The translations under genes were made by a program, and so were the position numbers. Shown here one piece after another: positions 34,401 through 43,976 of a stretch of DNA of 64,000 bases (position 1 is the stretch's first letter; each line of letters begins with the position of its first letter). The stretch is from Anthopleura xanthogrammica. Lineage: Eukaryota > Cnidaria > Anthozoa > Actiniaria > Actiniidae. The notes below the pieces were generated by a model. It was not told the origin of the DNA and made no database searches. It saw only the letters and a program-made list of their open reading frames with translations. Location of the stretch: positions 15,372,867-15,436,866 of the forward strand of contig OZ025209.1 in NCBI GenBank assembly GCA_964019055.1, in the 5' to 3' direction.

Positions 34401-36632
34401 TTTAAAAAATCGTTTTAATTTTGATTTCTTTGTTGGTTGAACTACACTGTACAATTTTTCAATTCGTAAAATAAGTGCACATTGTGCTCGTATTTTAAAA
34501 TTGAGATATATATTTTTTTCAGGCCAAATTTGGAAGAGTTACAGAAAGAACTGACTGGCCTCGGCGCAACACACGTTGTCACGGAAGAATTCTGTAGAAC
34601 TCCTGACATGACTAAATTAATGAAGGTAATGTAATCATACATCAGTGCTCAATAGTACCCTTCACACGGTTCCCTGCGCCATCCTGAAAGGTAGTCGTGC
34701 CTTTTTTAACACCTTGGACAAATTATTATTCACATCTCTCTATCATTAATTGCCAGCTTTCAAGATGGCGCAGGGAACTATGAAGTGGGCTATTATACCC
34801 AGTTTGCAGAGGTCTTTTTTCGTCTTTCTAATTTCGCCGAATTTTTTTGCTTTACTGTTTGTTTGTTTATCTTTTTTTTTTTTGTTTGTTTGTTGTTCTC
34901 GATCGTTACTCAGGGAACCTCTGTCCGCGACATGCGTGCGCATAGCTTCATCAAGTTCGCCGGAAAACTTATTACTTATGAGCCTACGACCTTATTTGCA
35001 TGTTACTATGTGACGTACTTTGTGATGACATGGCGCATGCTTAAACGGGAAAATGCCGAGTCGGGACAGAGGTTTCTTTTGTAACGATCGCCACAAAAAC
35101 AAAAGCCAGTAAAGTTGAAAGACTAATCAAAAAGAGAAAGACGAAAAGGGAGCTTTGATAGCAGCGTATGATAATTGATGTAGCCATGAATTCAATTTGT
35201 TAAATTTTAATTTTTGCATCCCCTTCTGGTAGGACCTGCCACGACCTAAACTTGGCTTCAATTGTGTTGGCGGGAAAAGTGCAACAGAGTTGTCTAGGCG
35301 TTTAAGGTAAGGAATAACATTTCAGTTGACTACTTTTTTTTCCACTGAGGTAGCTATAGGCTTGGGTATAATGTTTTCGCATTTCAGACCACGTGTTATT
35401 CTATTGAGAATAAGATTCTTTGTTTGAATTGTATCCATATTCATGTGTCCCGCCTCTCAACCGTTAAACAAAGAAATGGTACTCTAGGGAATGACATGTG
35501 GTCTGAAATTGGAAAACATATGCCCAAGCCAAACTTTGAAAGGCCTATTAGAGGCGCGAAATCGTACAATTTGCTGTAATTGTGAAGTAGGTTTTGGTTG
35601 ACGTCAATCAAGGCGTTTCCATGACATTCCAAGTGGCACGTGCCCTTGAAAACTTGGTGTTTACCAACAATGTCAATGATGAACAAAAGATGTTTGTACC
35701 AAATCTAGACCATCATGCACCATGTTCGCTATCTCAGAAAAGGTCTATGACTTATCATAGTTTATTGGTATGAGGCGTGAAAAGGTTCGTTCTGTACTGA
35801 TAATGATTGATATTATGTTTTAGTCCACAGGGCACACTTGTAACGTATGGAGGGATGTCAAGACAGCCTTTTGCTGTACCAACAGTATGTCTGGGTTTTT
35901 TTTTCTTGTCTTGTTAAGTCAGTCACAATCACAGTCAGAGTTACTCAGTGTGTTAGTCAGTCAGTTGGTCAATCACACATTCATTCAGTCGGTTGGTCGG
36001 TCGGTCAGTCAGTTAGCCGATCCAGCAGTACGTTGGTCGATCGGTTGGTCGGTCGGTAGGTCTGTAGGTCAGTGAATTTTTCAGGCAAATGTTTGATCAA
36101 GCAGTTGGTCGGCCGACCAGTCCGTCTGCCGTCGGTCGGTTGGTCGGTCAGTCAGTCGGTTGATCCAGCAGTACGTTTAAAAGTCAATGGGTTAGTCGGT
36201 GGTTCGGTGGTTCGGTCGGTTGATGGGTCAGGTAATCAGTCAAAGCTTGGATGTATGATAATATTGGATGTATGATACTACTTGGTTATCTGGTTGTGAT
36301 TAATTTCAGGGCTCACTCATCTTCAATGACATAAGAATACGAGGCTTCTGGATGAGTGGGTGGAACAAACACAACGTAAAGAGTAAGTTGATTCTCAATT
36401 GGCTATACAGTATAACTAGTATTATATTCTATATTCACATTTATTCATGCTTTTTCCAGGCCAAGCTAGAGTCTCAATGATCAAAGATATTTGCCAGCTT
36501 CATCTTGATGGTAAATTCAATCCTCCACCCAGTTCGAAACACGTTTTACAAGACTTCAAAACAGCAGTCGAGTCAGCAATGAAGCCATATTCCTCTACTA
36601 AACAGCTATTCATCCTAGGAGACCACTTTTAA
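31469..36632 (+). CDS. MECR: Mitochondrial trans-2-enoyl-CoA reductase (MECR), 10 exons
   Basis: NADPH-dependent enoyl reductase of mitochondrial fatty acid synthesis (type II), an MDR-family enzyme. Exons: 31469-31644, 32028-32125, 32505-32636, 33104-33247, 33803-33905, 34523-34625, 35233-35306, 35824-35884, 36310-36382, 36460-36632. Every junction keeps phase, giving 378 residues (human MECR is 373). The N-terminal segment [15 protein letters not shown]... is Arg-rich with no acids early on, fitting a mitochondrial presequence. [17 protein letters not shown] contains Tyr94, at the position of the catalytic tyrosine of the family. [16 protein letters not shown] is the NADPH-binding glycine motif. 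The C-terminus, [10 protein letters not shown], is typical of position and length. A polyadenylation signal AATAAA lies at 36995-37000. Introns host a SINE, three MITEs and a partial MITE. Confidence 0.96.
32735..33050 (+). mobile_element. tRNA-derived SINE-like element in MECR intron 3
   Basis: TAGCAATAATG (A-box-like) then GGTTCCATTCCC (B-box with one change) at the same spacing as the copy at 18235. They are followed by CACATGTGAGTAGAGTTTGT and a degraded 60-bp unit (TTTGATCAGCACAGAGGTTG). It ends about 50 bp upstream of the exon 4 acceptor. Confidence 0.7.
33400..33632. mobile_element. hAT-like MITE in MECR intron 4
   Basis: Inverted arms: ACAGATCCAGAGAGGGGGTC on the left, and CCCTCTCTGGAG plus CTGGATCCACCCC on the right, around a GGGGGTGCACACCC centre. 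The GGGGTGGATCCAG terminus resembles common hAT-type non-autonomous elements (family knowledge). Confidence 0.65.
34240..34420. repeat. Dispersed GTCAGGGAATTT-type repeat
   Basis: GGGTTCCCACGGACGCCAGG followed by repeated GTCAGGGAAT / GTCAGTGAAA units. This interspersed repeat style is familiar from invertebrate genomes. In MECR intron 5. Confidence 0.45.
34650..34800. mobile_element. MITE with CTGCGCCAT arms, second copy
   Basis: GGTTCCCTGCGCCATCCTGA and TTTCAAGATGGCGCAGGGAA arms, the same family as 13782-13995. It begins about 25 bp downstream of the MECR exon 6 donor. Confidence 0.75.
35359..35530. mobile_element. MITE with GGCTTGGGTATAATG arms
   Basis: GGCTTGGGTATAATGTTTTC...TTTCAGACCAC is matched in reverse by GTGGTCTGAAA...GAAAACATATGCCCAAGCC. 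In MECR intron 7. Confidence 0.8.
35920..36245. repeat. GGTCGGTCAGT-type low-complexity repeat
   Basis: Imperfect GTCAGTCAGTTGGTCGG-type 4- to 8-bp repeats in MECR intron 8, similar in composition to the 29-bp minisatellite of the RGS22 intron but not periodic. Confidence 0.8.
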
Positions 36633-37052
36633 AATATACCTTAAAACCTTAGTTAAAATTATTGAAGTTAATATAGAATAAGAAGCCGAAGGCGTTTAAA
36701 ATATTTTGTTTTTACTTTTAAAATTAATTAATCTAGTCCCCTTGAGCATGGGAGAACATTTTTTTCTGGGTCCGGTTGCATGACAAGCTTAGAGAGAAAA
36801 GTCAGAGAACTCTCGAAACACAGGAGAGAACCAACAAGCATCTTTCGTCTCACACACTTTAAGTGATGAATTCCTAGATTTAAACTAAACTTCTGGAAAA
36901 TCTCCTAGTTGAGAAATCAAAGCGGTCAGAAATTCTTTCTCCTTTGTGTCCAGAGAATCTTCTGTGGTTTTGGAAACAAATCAAGTCACAAGCGAATAAA
37001 AAAAACATTAGAAAATTCCTATGCCCTATTGTCAATCATTCCAAGAGTTTGA
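36633..37052. other. MECR 3' flank
   Basis: Contains the MECR polyadenylation signal at 36995 and, at 36785-36850, a diverged reverse piece of the SINE body (CACAGGAGAGAACCAACAAG). No other gene. Confidence 0.5.
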
Positions 37053-37386
37053 CCACAGGGAGCCCAATTTAGATAAAAGAAAAAGGTGAAAATAAAATCG
37101 AAAAAAAATCACGTTTAATTAATTTTTTAAATTCCAGATCAAGATAATGTCCTCTATAATACGAACGAGCAAAATAATCCGTACGTAGGATACCATAGGG
37201 AAATTACATTGGAAAACAAAGGCGCGCGCGAAAAAAAATGTTCTATTGCATTTTTTACGGATTTTTTTGCTCGTTCGTATTATAGAGGACATTATCTTGA
37301 CCTGGAATTAAAAAGAGTAATTAAACGCGATTTTTTTCCGATTTTATTTTCACCTTTTACTTTTATCTAAATTGGGCTCCCTGTGG
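37053..37386. mobile_element. Long-TIR MITE, CCACAGGGAGCCC ends
   Basis: Inverted arms of about 130 bp: CCACAGGGAGCCCAATTTAG at the left end and CTAAATTGGGCTCCCTGTGG at the right end, with inner arms AAGATAATGTCCTCTATAAT and ATTATAGAGGACATTATCTT. A relative with the same termini is at 60991-61301. Confidence 0.9.
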
Positions 37387-38045
37387 TTTGACCAAAGCGG
37401 AAGTCGTTGTTGATGTTGTACATGAATCTCGTGACAATGAAGAAGGGATCGACCGTGATTGTTACGCCTGTTTATTCTTTCACTTTATAAATACTATCGG
37501 TTATTTTAAGATATATTAAACTCTTCCTGTGTTCTTTGACAGCTCATTCAGTTGGGAAATTGTTATTCTTTCGTTCTTTCCTACTTTTTTACTTACATCC
37601 TTATGTTATTCAGTCATTTGTTTCTGACATGCACTATGGTTTGTTATGTAGTAGAATTTTTTCACTTCATTTTAATCGAAGCGCATTTAAAGATAGCATA
37701 ATTTAGCGTAAAGTTGACGTTTCAGTCTCAACCGGTCTAGACATTGAAATTGAAACTTTATGACGGCAAGACTTGCCCAGAAAAGGTTAGTTCGGATCGT
37801 GGTTTAATTTAGAAACTTTTAGTGCCAAAGCTTTTCCACTGGGTTTATTTATAAGCATTCTTCTCCATATTAAACTTGTCGATAACATAAGAAATTTTAG
37901 TTTGATACATAGTAACAAAGCAGGTATTTTTGTCACAATAACTTCTGCTTCAAGAGTGCCAGAGATGAAGATGAAACGTAGCAAAACTTAAAGGTCGAGC
38001 GTGGGCAGATATCACAGCGGGGTCTTGACATGTTTTCAGTTCCTG

Positions 38046-38062
38046 GAATTCTAATTATATAA
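38046..38062 (+). promoter_or_regulatory. TATA-like box upstream of GPCR A
   Basis: AATTATATAAATT lies about 165 bp upstream of the start codon and is preserved in all three units (also near 41999 and 48793). It is followed by GCTTCTGACGTAGAT, which contains a TGACGT (CRE/bZIP-like) core in all three. Confidence 0.4.
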
Positions 38063-38219
38063 ATTTTGCTTCTGACGTAGATAGGTAAACAAAATGATAA
38101 TATATACGGGTATTAATCATTGCCGGTCAAAACAAGATCCTCTCTTGTTATTAAGTGATCAGTTGCGACTGAAGGGCAAACGGCGAAACAACTGGAAACA
38201 ATTCGATTATAACACTGAG

Positions 38220-39143
38220 ATGGAATTGCCTTTAACCTTAGTAGTCCTGGTTTCTTTACAAATTATATTATCGTTAATCACTATTATTGGCAATGCTATT
38301 GTAATATTGGTCATACTTAAAGATCCATGCCGAAATCTCAAGACGGTTGCCACTGTGTTCATCGTCAATCTAGCTATAGCAGACCTGCTCCTTGGGCTTG
38401 TGATCGAGCCGATCTTCTGTGTCTTTTTACTCAGCTCGGTGTCTCAAGAGAACTTTGAGTATATATGTTCAGTTCTAGATTTCGCAATGGAAGCATCTTG
38501 TCTGACTTTAGTGGCGCTTGCCGTTCAGAGATGGATTGTAGTGGAGATGCCTCTCAAAGCGAAAAACATTCAAACACCAAGACGTCTTACAATGATTATC
38601 GCCGTGATCTGGCTTATGGCTGGGTTTCTTGCTAGTTTGCCGTGGTTAAAACTTAAAATACAGGAGACTGATTACGACTACCTCATGTTTGATATCGTTG
38701 GCTCATTACTATGCATCACGCTGATGTGTGTCTACGGAAGAATATGGGTTCTGGTTCGACGGTCTACGAGGTTGCGCATGAAGCTCACAAATAGCACTAA
38801 TGAAGCTGAGAAACAACCTCTAGTTGCAGAAAACCAAGTCATCAGAGAAGAAAGAATCCGCGAAGCAAAGGTGACTCGAACATTCTACATCGTGTGTGGA
38901 GCTTTCATCATTTGCTGGATGCCAGCATTATTGTATGTTAATATAAACGGTAAAGACAATACCATAAGCTTCGGGTTTTGTTTACTAGCTGGCTTGTTGA
39001 ATTTTGCTTTGAATCCTATTATTTATTCACTCCGGAATGACAAGTTCAAAAAAGCAATAAGGAAGATGTTATCAAGGAGCCCGCAGTCGACGAAGATAGC
39101 GGAAAATGATCCCTTACGCATGCGTGCATTCCGCAAGTTTTAG
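38220..39143 (+). CDS. Class A GPCR, melanocortin/cannabinoid-like, paralogue A
   Basis: Intronless seven-helix receptor of 307 residues. I use the ATG at 38220 (MELPLTLVVL) because unit C has an indel just upstream, so only this start is shared. Motifs: GN (N25, TM1), LAIAD (D55, TM2), QRW at 103-105 in place of DRY, W131 (TM4), CWMP at 232-235 (TM6), NPIIY at 265-269 (TM7), then a helix-8-like KFKKAIRKML. There is no Cys at position 3.25 (F79), none in the second extracellular loop, and no Pro at 5.50 (L164). These three absences are shared with melanocortin, cannabinoid and lysophospholipid receptors. The ligand cannot be told from sequence. A polyadenylation signal is at 39224. Confidence 0.93.
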   Translation: MELPLTLVVLVSLQIILSLITIIGNAIVILVILKDPCRNLKTVATVFIVNLAIADLLLGLVIEPIFCVFLLSSVSQENFEYICSVLDFAMEASCLTLVALAVQRWIVVEMPLKAKNIQTPRRLTMIIAVIWLMAGFLASLPWLKLKIQETDYDYLMFDIVGSLLCITLMCVYGRIWVLVRRSTRLRMKLTNSTNEAEKQPLVAENQVIREERIREAKVTRTFYIVCGAFIICWMPALLYVNINGKDNTISFGFCLLAGLLNFALNPIIYSLRNDKFKKAIRKMLSRSPQSTKIAENDPLRMRAFRKF

Positions 39144-39223
39144 TATGAAAAACATATACTCATTCTCTCTAAATAGACAGAAATATTCGCGAGTGTACTT
39201 TTGTGATACATAGATACTGTTTT

Positions 39224-39229
39224 AATAAA
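39224..39229 (+). terminator. Polyadenylation signal of GPCR A
   Basis: AATAAA 81 bp after the stop codon. Equivalents are at 43341-43346 (B, displaced by a small change) and 49995-50000 (C). Confidence 0.6.
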
Positions 39230-39542
39230 GACAATATTAAAGAATTAAGCTTCAATTAAGTTGCAAAAACTGACTTGCAAAATCCATTTGGTCAGGCAAC
39301 TGAAAGTACGTAGAATTTGAATGTTTTTGTACGCTGACAACTGTTAAGATAAATACATTTTCGTCCGCTGGTTAAATCGTATATGAGCATGTGCAAATAA
39401 TTTTCAAGAATTTGTATCGATGTATGCTGTTTAATTACAATCTGAGAAGCAGATTGACTCGGTGTTGAAGATTATTATAGTTTGTGTAGGAAACCGTGCC
39501 TAAATACAAAATCAATATATGGAGAAAATGTACGCCATGACA

Positions 39543-39721
39543 AAGGTGCGGACACACGATGCCATTTTTCATTCAACGTCGCAAAAACAAGATCGTTGTG
39601 TTTACACGGTGAGCTTCGTCTCAAAAGTAGAACTCGTTTCTACGTTTTGCGACATTGCCGGTGACGTCGTATGCAACGGTCACGGTGCGATCTCTAATTT
39701 TTGCGACGTCGCATGAAAAAA
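39543..39721. mobile_element. Truncated MITE, AAGGTGCGGACACAC family, unit A
   Basis: Left end AAGGTGCGGACACACGATGC and body match the complete copies at 43489-43684 and 50155-50355. The right terminal repeat is missing, removed or replaced where the 39723 element begins. Confidence 0.85.
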
Positions 39722-39722
39722 T

Positions 39723-40172
39723 ATATACACTCGATTGCAGAAACGTTGTAGTATACATTTATACATATATACAAATACCTATAATTAGATGCAAAAACTC
39801 GAAAAAAATTAATAACTCTGTCAGTACCCATTGATGCATATCTCACAAAATAATTTTTTTCAAGATGTTTTATCAATAAAGAACATGAAAAATATGATTT
39901 GAGCGCTATTAGATATTATTAAATATATATTAGAGAGTTTTTAAACCTAAAAAGTGAAAATATATAAAAAAGTATATAATTTAATAATATCTGATACTTG
40001 AAAACCTTATGTATTTGACGTGTCTTTTATCAAATTAAGGCATAGAAATGTTTTAGTAACTTTCAACATATACACGATCATATTTTAGTGCTTTTTCCAT
40101 TTTTGCATCTCATTAGGTATTTGTATATATGCATAAATGTATACTACAACGTTTCTGCAATCGAGTGTATAT
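39723..40172. mobile_element. MITE with about 75-bp terminal inverted repeats
   Basis: TATACACTCGATTGCAGAAA at the left is inverted as TTTCTGCAATCGAGTGTATA at the right, and the arms continue inward through ATTTATACATATATACAAAT-type sequence and a GATGCAAAAA. The interior is AT-rich without an ORF. It interrupts unit A. Confidence 0.9.
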
Positions 40173-40760
40173 AAAGATATAGATATAGATATAGATATAG
40201 AATAGATATAGATAAAGATATACATATAGATATTAAAGGATTATTAACCGAGCGCGAGGTCTGTACGGGAAAATATCAGACCGAGGTCTTGACAGTACGG
40301 ACCGAGCGCAGCGAGGTCCGTACAAAAAAGACCGAGGTCTGATATTTTCTTGTAAAGACCGAGCAAGCGAGGTTAATAAATCGTTTATTATATGGCTCTT
40401 TTTTTTAGCTGCGTTGACAAAAAAACACGCGAACTTCCGGTATCGCGCGAATATCTATTTGCCAGGTATCGATCGTTTCCAACTAGCAAAACACATAAAG
40501 TCAAAATTCGCTCGGAGGATGGTCCTCTTCGTCGCTCATAATTTCTTTGTTCGCTTTTTGTTTTATTTTGCTTATAAATTTCTTGTTTTACGAGAAAAAA
40601 TGTCAAATTTCGCGCCGTGAAAATTGTAAACAAACTCTCAAATTTTATATACGATCCGGACCAATTGTCATGGTAACGGTCTGAGATGGGAAAATCTCAG
40701 ACCGGAAATCAGCCAATCAGAGCGCGCGTACTATCGTAGCCATATAATAAACATATAGAT
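40173..40760. mobile_element. Non-autonomous elements with GACCGAGGTCTG and TATTATATGGCT ends
   Basis: After a (GATATA)n run, 40244-40380 holds nested hairpins built from GAGGTCTGATATTTTC-type sequence. 40382-40753 is bounded by inverted GTTTATTATATGGCT and AGCCATATAATAAAC. No coding sequence. Confidence 0.65.
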
Positions 40761-40776
40761 ATACATATACATATAG

Positions 40777-40808
<32 letters not shown>

Positions 40809-40854
40809 GTACATGTACATGTACATGTACATGTACATGTACATGTACATGTAC

Positions 40855-40886
<32 letters not shown>

Positions 40887-40935
40887 CTATATGTATATGT
40901 ATATCTATATGTTTATTATATGGCTACGATAGTAC
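40728..40935. repeat. Perfect 208-bp palindrome
   Basis: Starts GTACTATCGTAGCCATATAA and ends TTATATGGCTACGATAGTAC. The two halves are exact reverse complements about a CATG centre at 40830-40833, and the match stops at 40728/40935. It combines the right end of the preceding element, ATATAC repeats, and (CATGTA)n in the centre. Confidence 0.95.
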
Positions 40936-41648
<713 letters not shown>

Positions 41649-42114
41649 GGTCAGTCTCAACCGGTCTAGACATGGCCGTTAGATTTTCCTAAGTGAAATT
41701 GAAACTTTATGACAGCAAGACTTGCCCAGAAAAGGTTAGTTCGGATCGTGGTTTAATTTAGAAACTTTTAGTGCCAAAGCTTTTCCACTGGGTTTATTTA
41801 TAAGCATTCTTCTCCATATTAAACTGGTCGATAACATAAGAAATTTTAGTTTAATACATAGTAACAAAGCAGGTATTTTTGTTAGAATAACTTCTGCTTC
41901 AAGAGTGCCAGAGAGGAAGATGAAACGTAGCAAAACTTAAGGTTCGAGCGTGGGCAGATATCACAGGGTCTTGACATGTTTTCAGTTCCTGGAATTCTAA
42001 TTATATAAATTTTGCTTCTGACGTAGATAGGTAAACAAAATGATTATATATACGGGTATTAATCTTTGGTCAAAACAAGATCCTCTATTGACCTCTCTTG
42101 TCATAGATTCCTTT

Positions 42115-42205
42115 GCAGACGTTCTTAGGGTCGTCACGTCGTCACGCAACGTTTCTCTCCCCACGTGGGGAGAGAAGTATTGCGTGTAACCCTAAGAGCG
42201 TCTGC
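42115..42205. mobile_element. Foldback element in leader of GPCR B
   Basis: GCAGACGTTCTTAGGG is inverted as CCCTAAGAGCGTCTGC. The centre is CTCTCCCCACGTGGGGAGAG, a 20-bp palindrome. It is absent from units A and C at the same place and sits between the TATA-like box and the start codon. A degraded relative is at 19050-19120. Confidence 0.85.
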
Positions 42206-42318
42206 GTACGAGGCTACTCTTGTCACGGCGTTAATTCAGCTTTTCGTAAGTGATCGGTTTCATGCGACTGAAGGGCAAACGGCAAAACAACTGGAAACAA
42301 TTCGATTATAGCACTGAG

Positions 42319-43248
42319 ATGGAATTGCCTTTAACCTTAGTAGTCCTGGTTTCTTTACAAATTATATTATCGTTAATCACTATTATTGGCAATGCTATTG
42401 TAATATTGGTCATACTTAAAGATCCATGCCGAAATCTCAAGACGGTTGCCAATGTTTTCATCGTCAATCTAGCTATAGCAGACCTGCTCCTTGGGCTTGT
42501 GATCGAGCCGATCTACTGTGTCTTTTTACTTAGCTCGGTGTCTCCAGAGAACCTTGACTATATATGTTCAGTTCTAGATTTCGCAGTGGAAGCATCTTGT
42601 CTGACTTTAGTGGCGCTTGCCGTTCAGAGATGGATTGTAGTGGAGATGCCTCTCAAAGCGAAAAACATTCAAACACCAAGACGTCTCACAATAATTATCG
42701 GCGTGATCTGGCTGATAGCTGGGTTTCTTGCTAGTTTGCCGTGGTTAAAACTTAAAATACAGGAGACTAATTACGACTACCTCATGTTTGATATCGTTGG
42801 CTCATTACTATGCATCATGCTAATGTGTGTGTACGGAAGAATATGGGTTCTGGTTCGACGGTCTACGAGGTTGCACATGAAGCTCACAAATAGCACTAAT
42901 GAAGCTGAGAAACAACCTCTAATTGCAGAAAACAAACTCATCAGAGAAGAAAGAATCCGCGAAGCAAAGTTGACTCGAACATTTTACATCGTGTGTGGAG
43001 CTTTCATCATTTGCTGGATGCCAGCATCATTGTATGTTAATATAAACGGTAAAGACAATTCCATAAGCTTCGGGTTTTGTTTACTAGCTGGCTTGTTGAA
43101 TTCTGCTTTAAATCCTATTATTTATTCGCTCCGGAATGACAAGTTCAAACAAGCAATAAGGAAGATGTTATCAAGGAGCCCGCAGTCGACGAAGATAGCG
43201 GAAAATGATCCCTTACGCATGCCTGCATCTCCGCAAGTTTTAGTATGA
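42319..43248 (+). CDS. Class A GPCR, melanocortin/cannabinoid-like, paralogue B
   Basis: Intronless, 309 residues from the shared MELPL start. Nearly identical to paralogue A, with the same QRW, CWMP and NPIIY motifs and the same missing disulfide and Pro 5.50. The C-terminus differs after NDPLRM: it reads PASPQVLV here and RAFRKF in A, because of a small indel near the stop. Full-length and apparently functional. Confidence 0.93.
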   Translation: MELPLTLVVLVSLQIILSLITIIGNAIVILVILKDPCRNLKTVANVFIVNLAIADLLLGLVIEPIYCVFLLSSVSPENLDYICSVLDFAVEASCLTLVALAVQRWIVVEMPLKAKNIQTPRRLTIIIGVIWLIAGFLASLPWLKLKIQETNYDYLMFDIVGSLLCIMLMCVYGRIWVLVRRSTRLHMKLTNSTNEAEKQPLIAENKLIREERIREAKLTRTFYIVCGAFIICWMPASLYVNINGKDNSISFGFCLLAGLLNSALNPIIYSLRNDKFKQAIRKMLSRSPQSTKIAENDPLRMPASPQVLV

Positions 43249-43488
43249 AAAACACATACTCATTCCCTCTAAATAGACAGAAATATTCGCGAGTCTACTT
43301 TTGTGATACATAGATACTGTTTTAATATAGACAATATTATAATAAAGAATTAAGCTTCAATTAAGTTGCAAAAACTGACTTGCAAAATCCATTTGGTCAT
43401 CCATCCGGTGTTGTAGATTATTATAGTTTGTGTAGGAAACCGTGCCTAAATACAAAATCAATATATGGAGAAAATGTACGCCATGACA

Positions 43489-43684
43489 AAGGTGCGGACA
43501 CACGATGCCATTTTTCATTCAACGTTGCAAAAACAAGATCGTTGTTTTTACACGGTGAGCTTCGTCTCTCGTTTCTACTTTTTGCGACATTGCTGGTAAC
43601 GTCGTAGCAACACCGCACGGTCACGGTGCGATCTCTAATTTTTGCGATGTCGCATGAAAAAATGGCACCGTGTGTCCACACCTT
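43489..43684. mobile_element. MITE, AAGGTGCGGACACAC family, unit B
   Basis: Terminal repeats AAGGTGCGGACACAC and GTGTGTCCACACCTT with long inner arms (CGTTGCAAAAAC / TTTTTGCGATGTCGC). It is present at the same place in A and C, so it was inserted before the duplications. Confidence 0.9.
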
Positions 43685-43738
43685 AACTGTCTGCTATTCG
43701 CCTGTATTATTGATAAAACTCAATACTGTGGTATTAAA

Positions 43739-43936
43739 GCCATTCTCAGACACGCGCACTGTTGCGATTTTTTTCTGTCGCGACAAGGTGGGTTTTGGTG
43801 CACGTCAATCAAAATGTTTCCATAGCACTGTCGGAAAACACAAAGCTACAAAGGCATGTCATGGAATGTCATGGAAACGCTTTCTTTGTCGCGACAGAAA
43901 AAATTGCAACAGTGGGCGTGTGTCTGAGAATGGCTG
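43739..43936. mobile_element. MITE with 4-bp target duplication, unique to unit B
   Basis: Ends GCCATTCTCAGACACGCGCA and GGGCGTGTGTCTGAGAATGG, arms of about 50 bp including CTGTCGCGACA. Flanked by TAAA on both sides (43735-43738 and 43937-43940). Unit C has the uninterrupted site with a single TAAA near 50404. Confidence 0.93.
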
Positions 43937-43976
43937 TAAATTAGAAAGGAAATAATTAAGTAAGAAATAATTTGTT

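Larger units (their letters stand above)
37433..39721 (+). repeat. GPCR segmental duplication, unit A
   Basis: Shares flanking and coding sequence with unit B (41650-43976) and unit C (48131-50452). Units A and C share an extra upstream part (37433-37720 with 48131-48420) that B lacks. The right end of A is cut by the insertion at 39723. Confidence 0.93.
41650..43976 (+). repeat. GPCR segmental duplication, unit B
   Basis: Begins at the CAGTCTCAACCGGTCTAGAC shared by all three units, abutting the hexanucleotide array. It diverges from unit C after about 43976. It differs from A and C by insertions at 42108-42235 and 43739-43936. Confidence 0.93.

Noticed and set aside
38094..38219. Upstream N-terminal extension of GPCR A (42 codons) and of B (23 codons)
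   Set aside because: Not shared: unit C has an indel just before MELPL and unit B has an inserted element, so the common start is MELPL.
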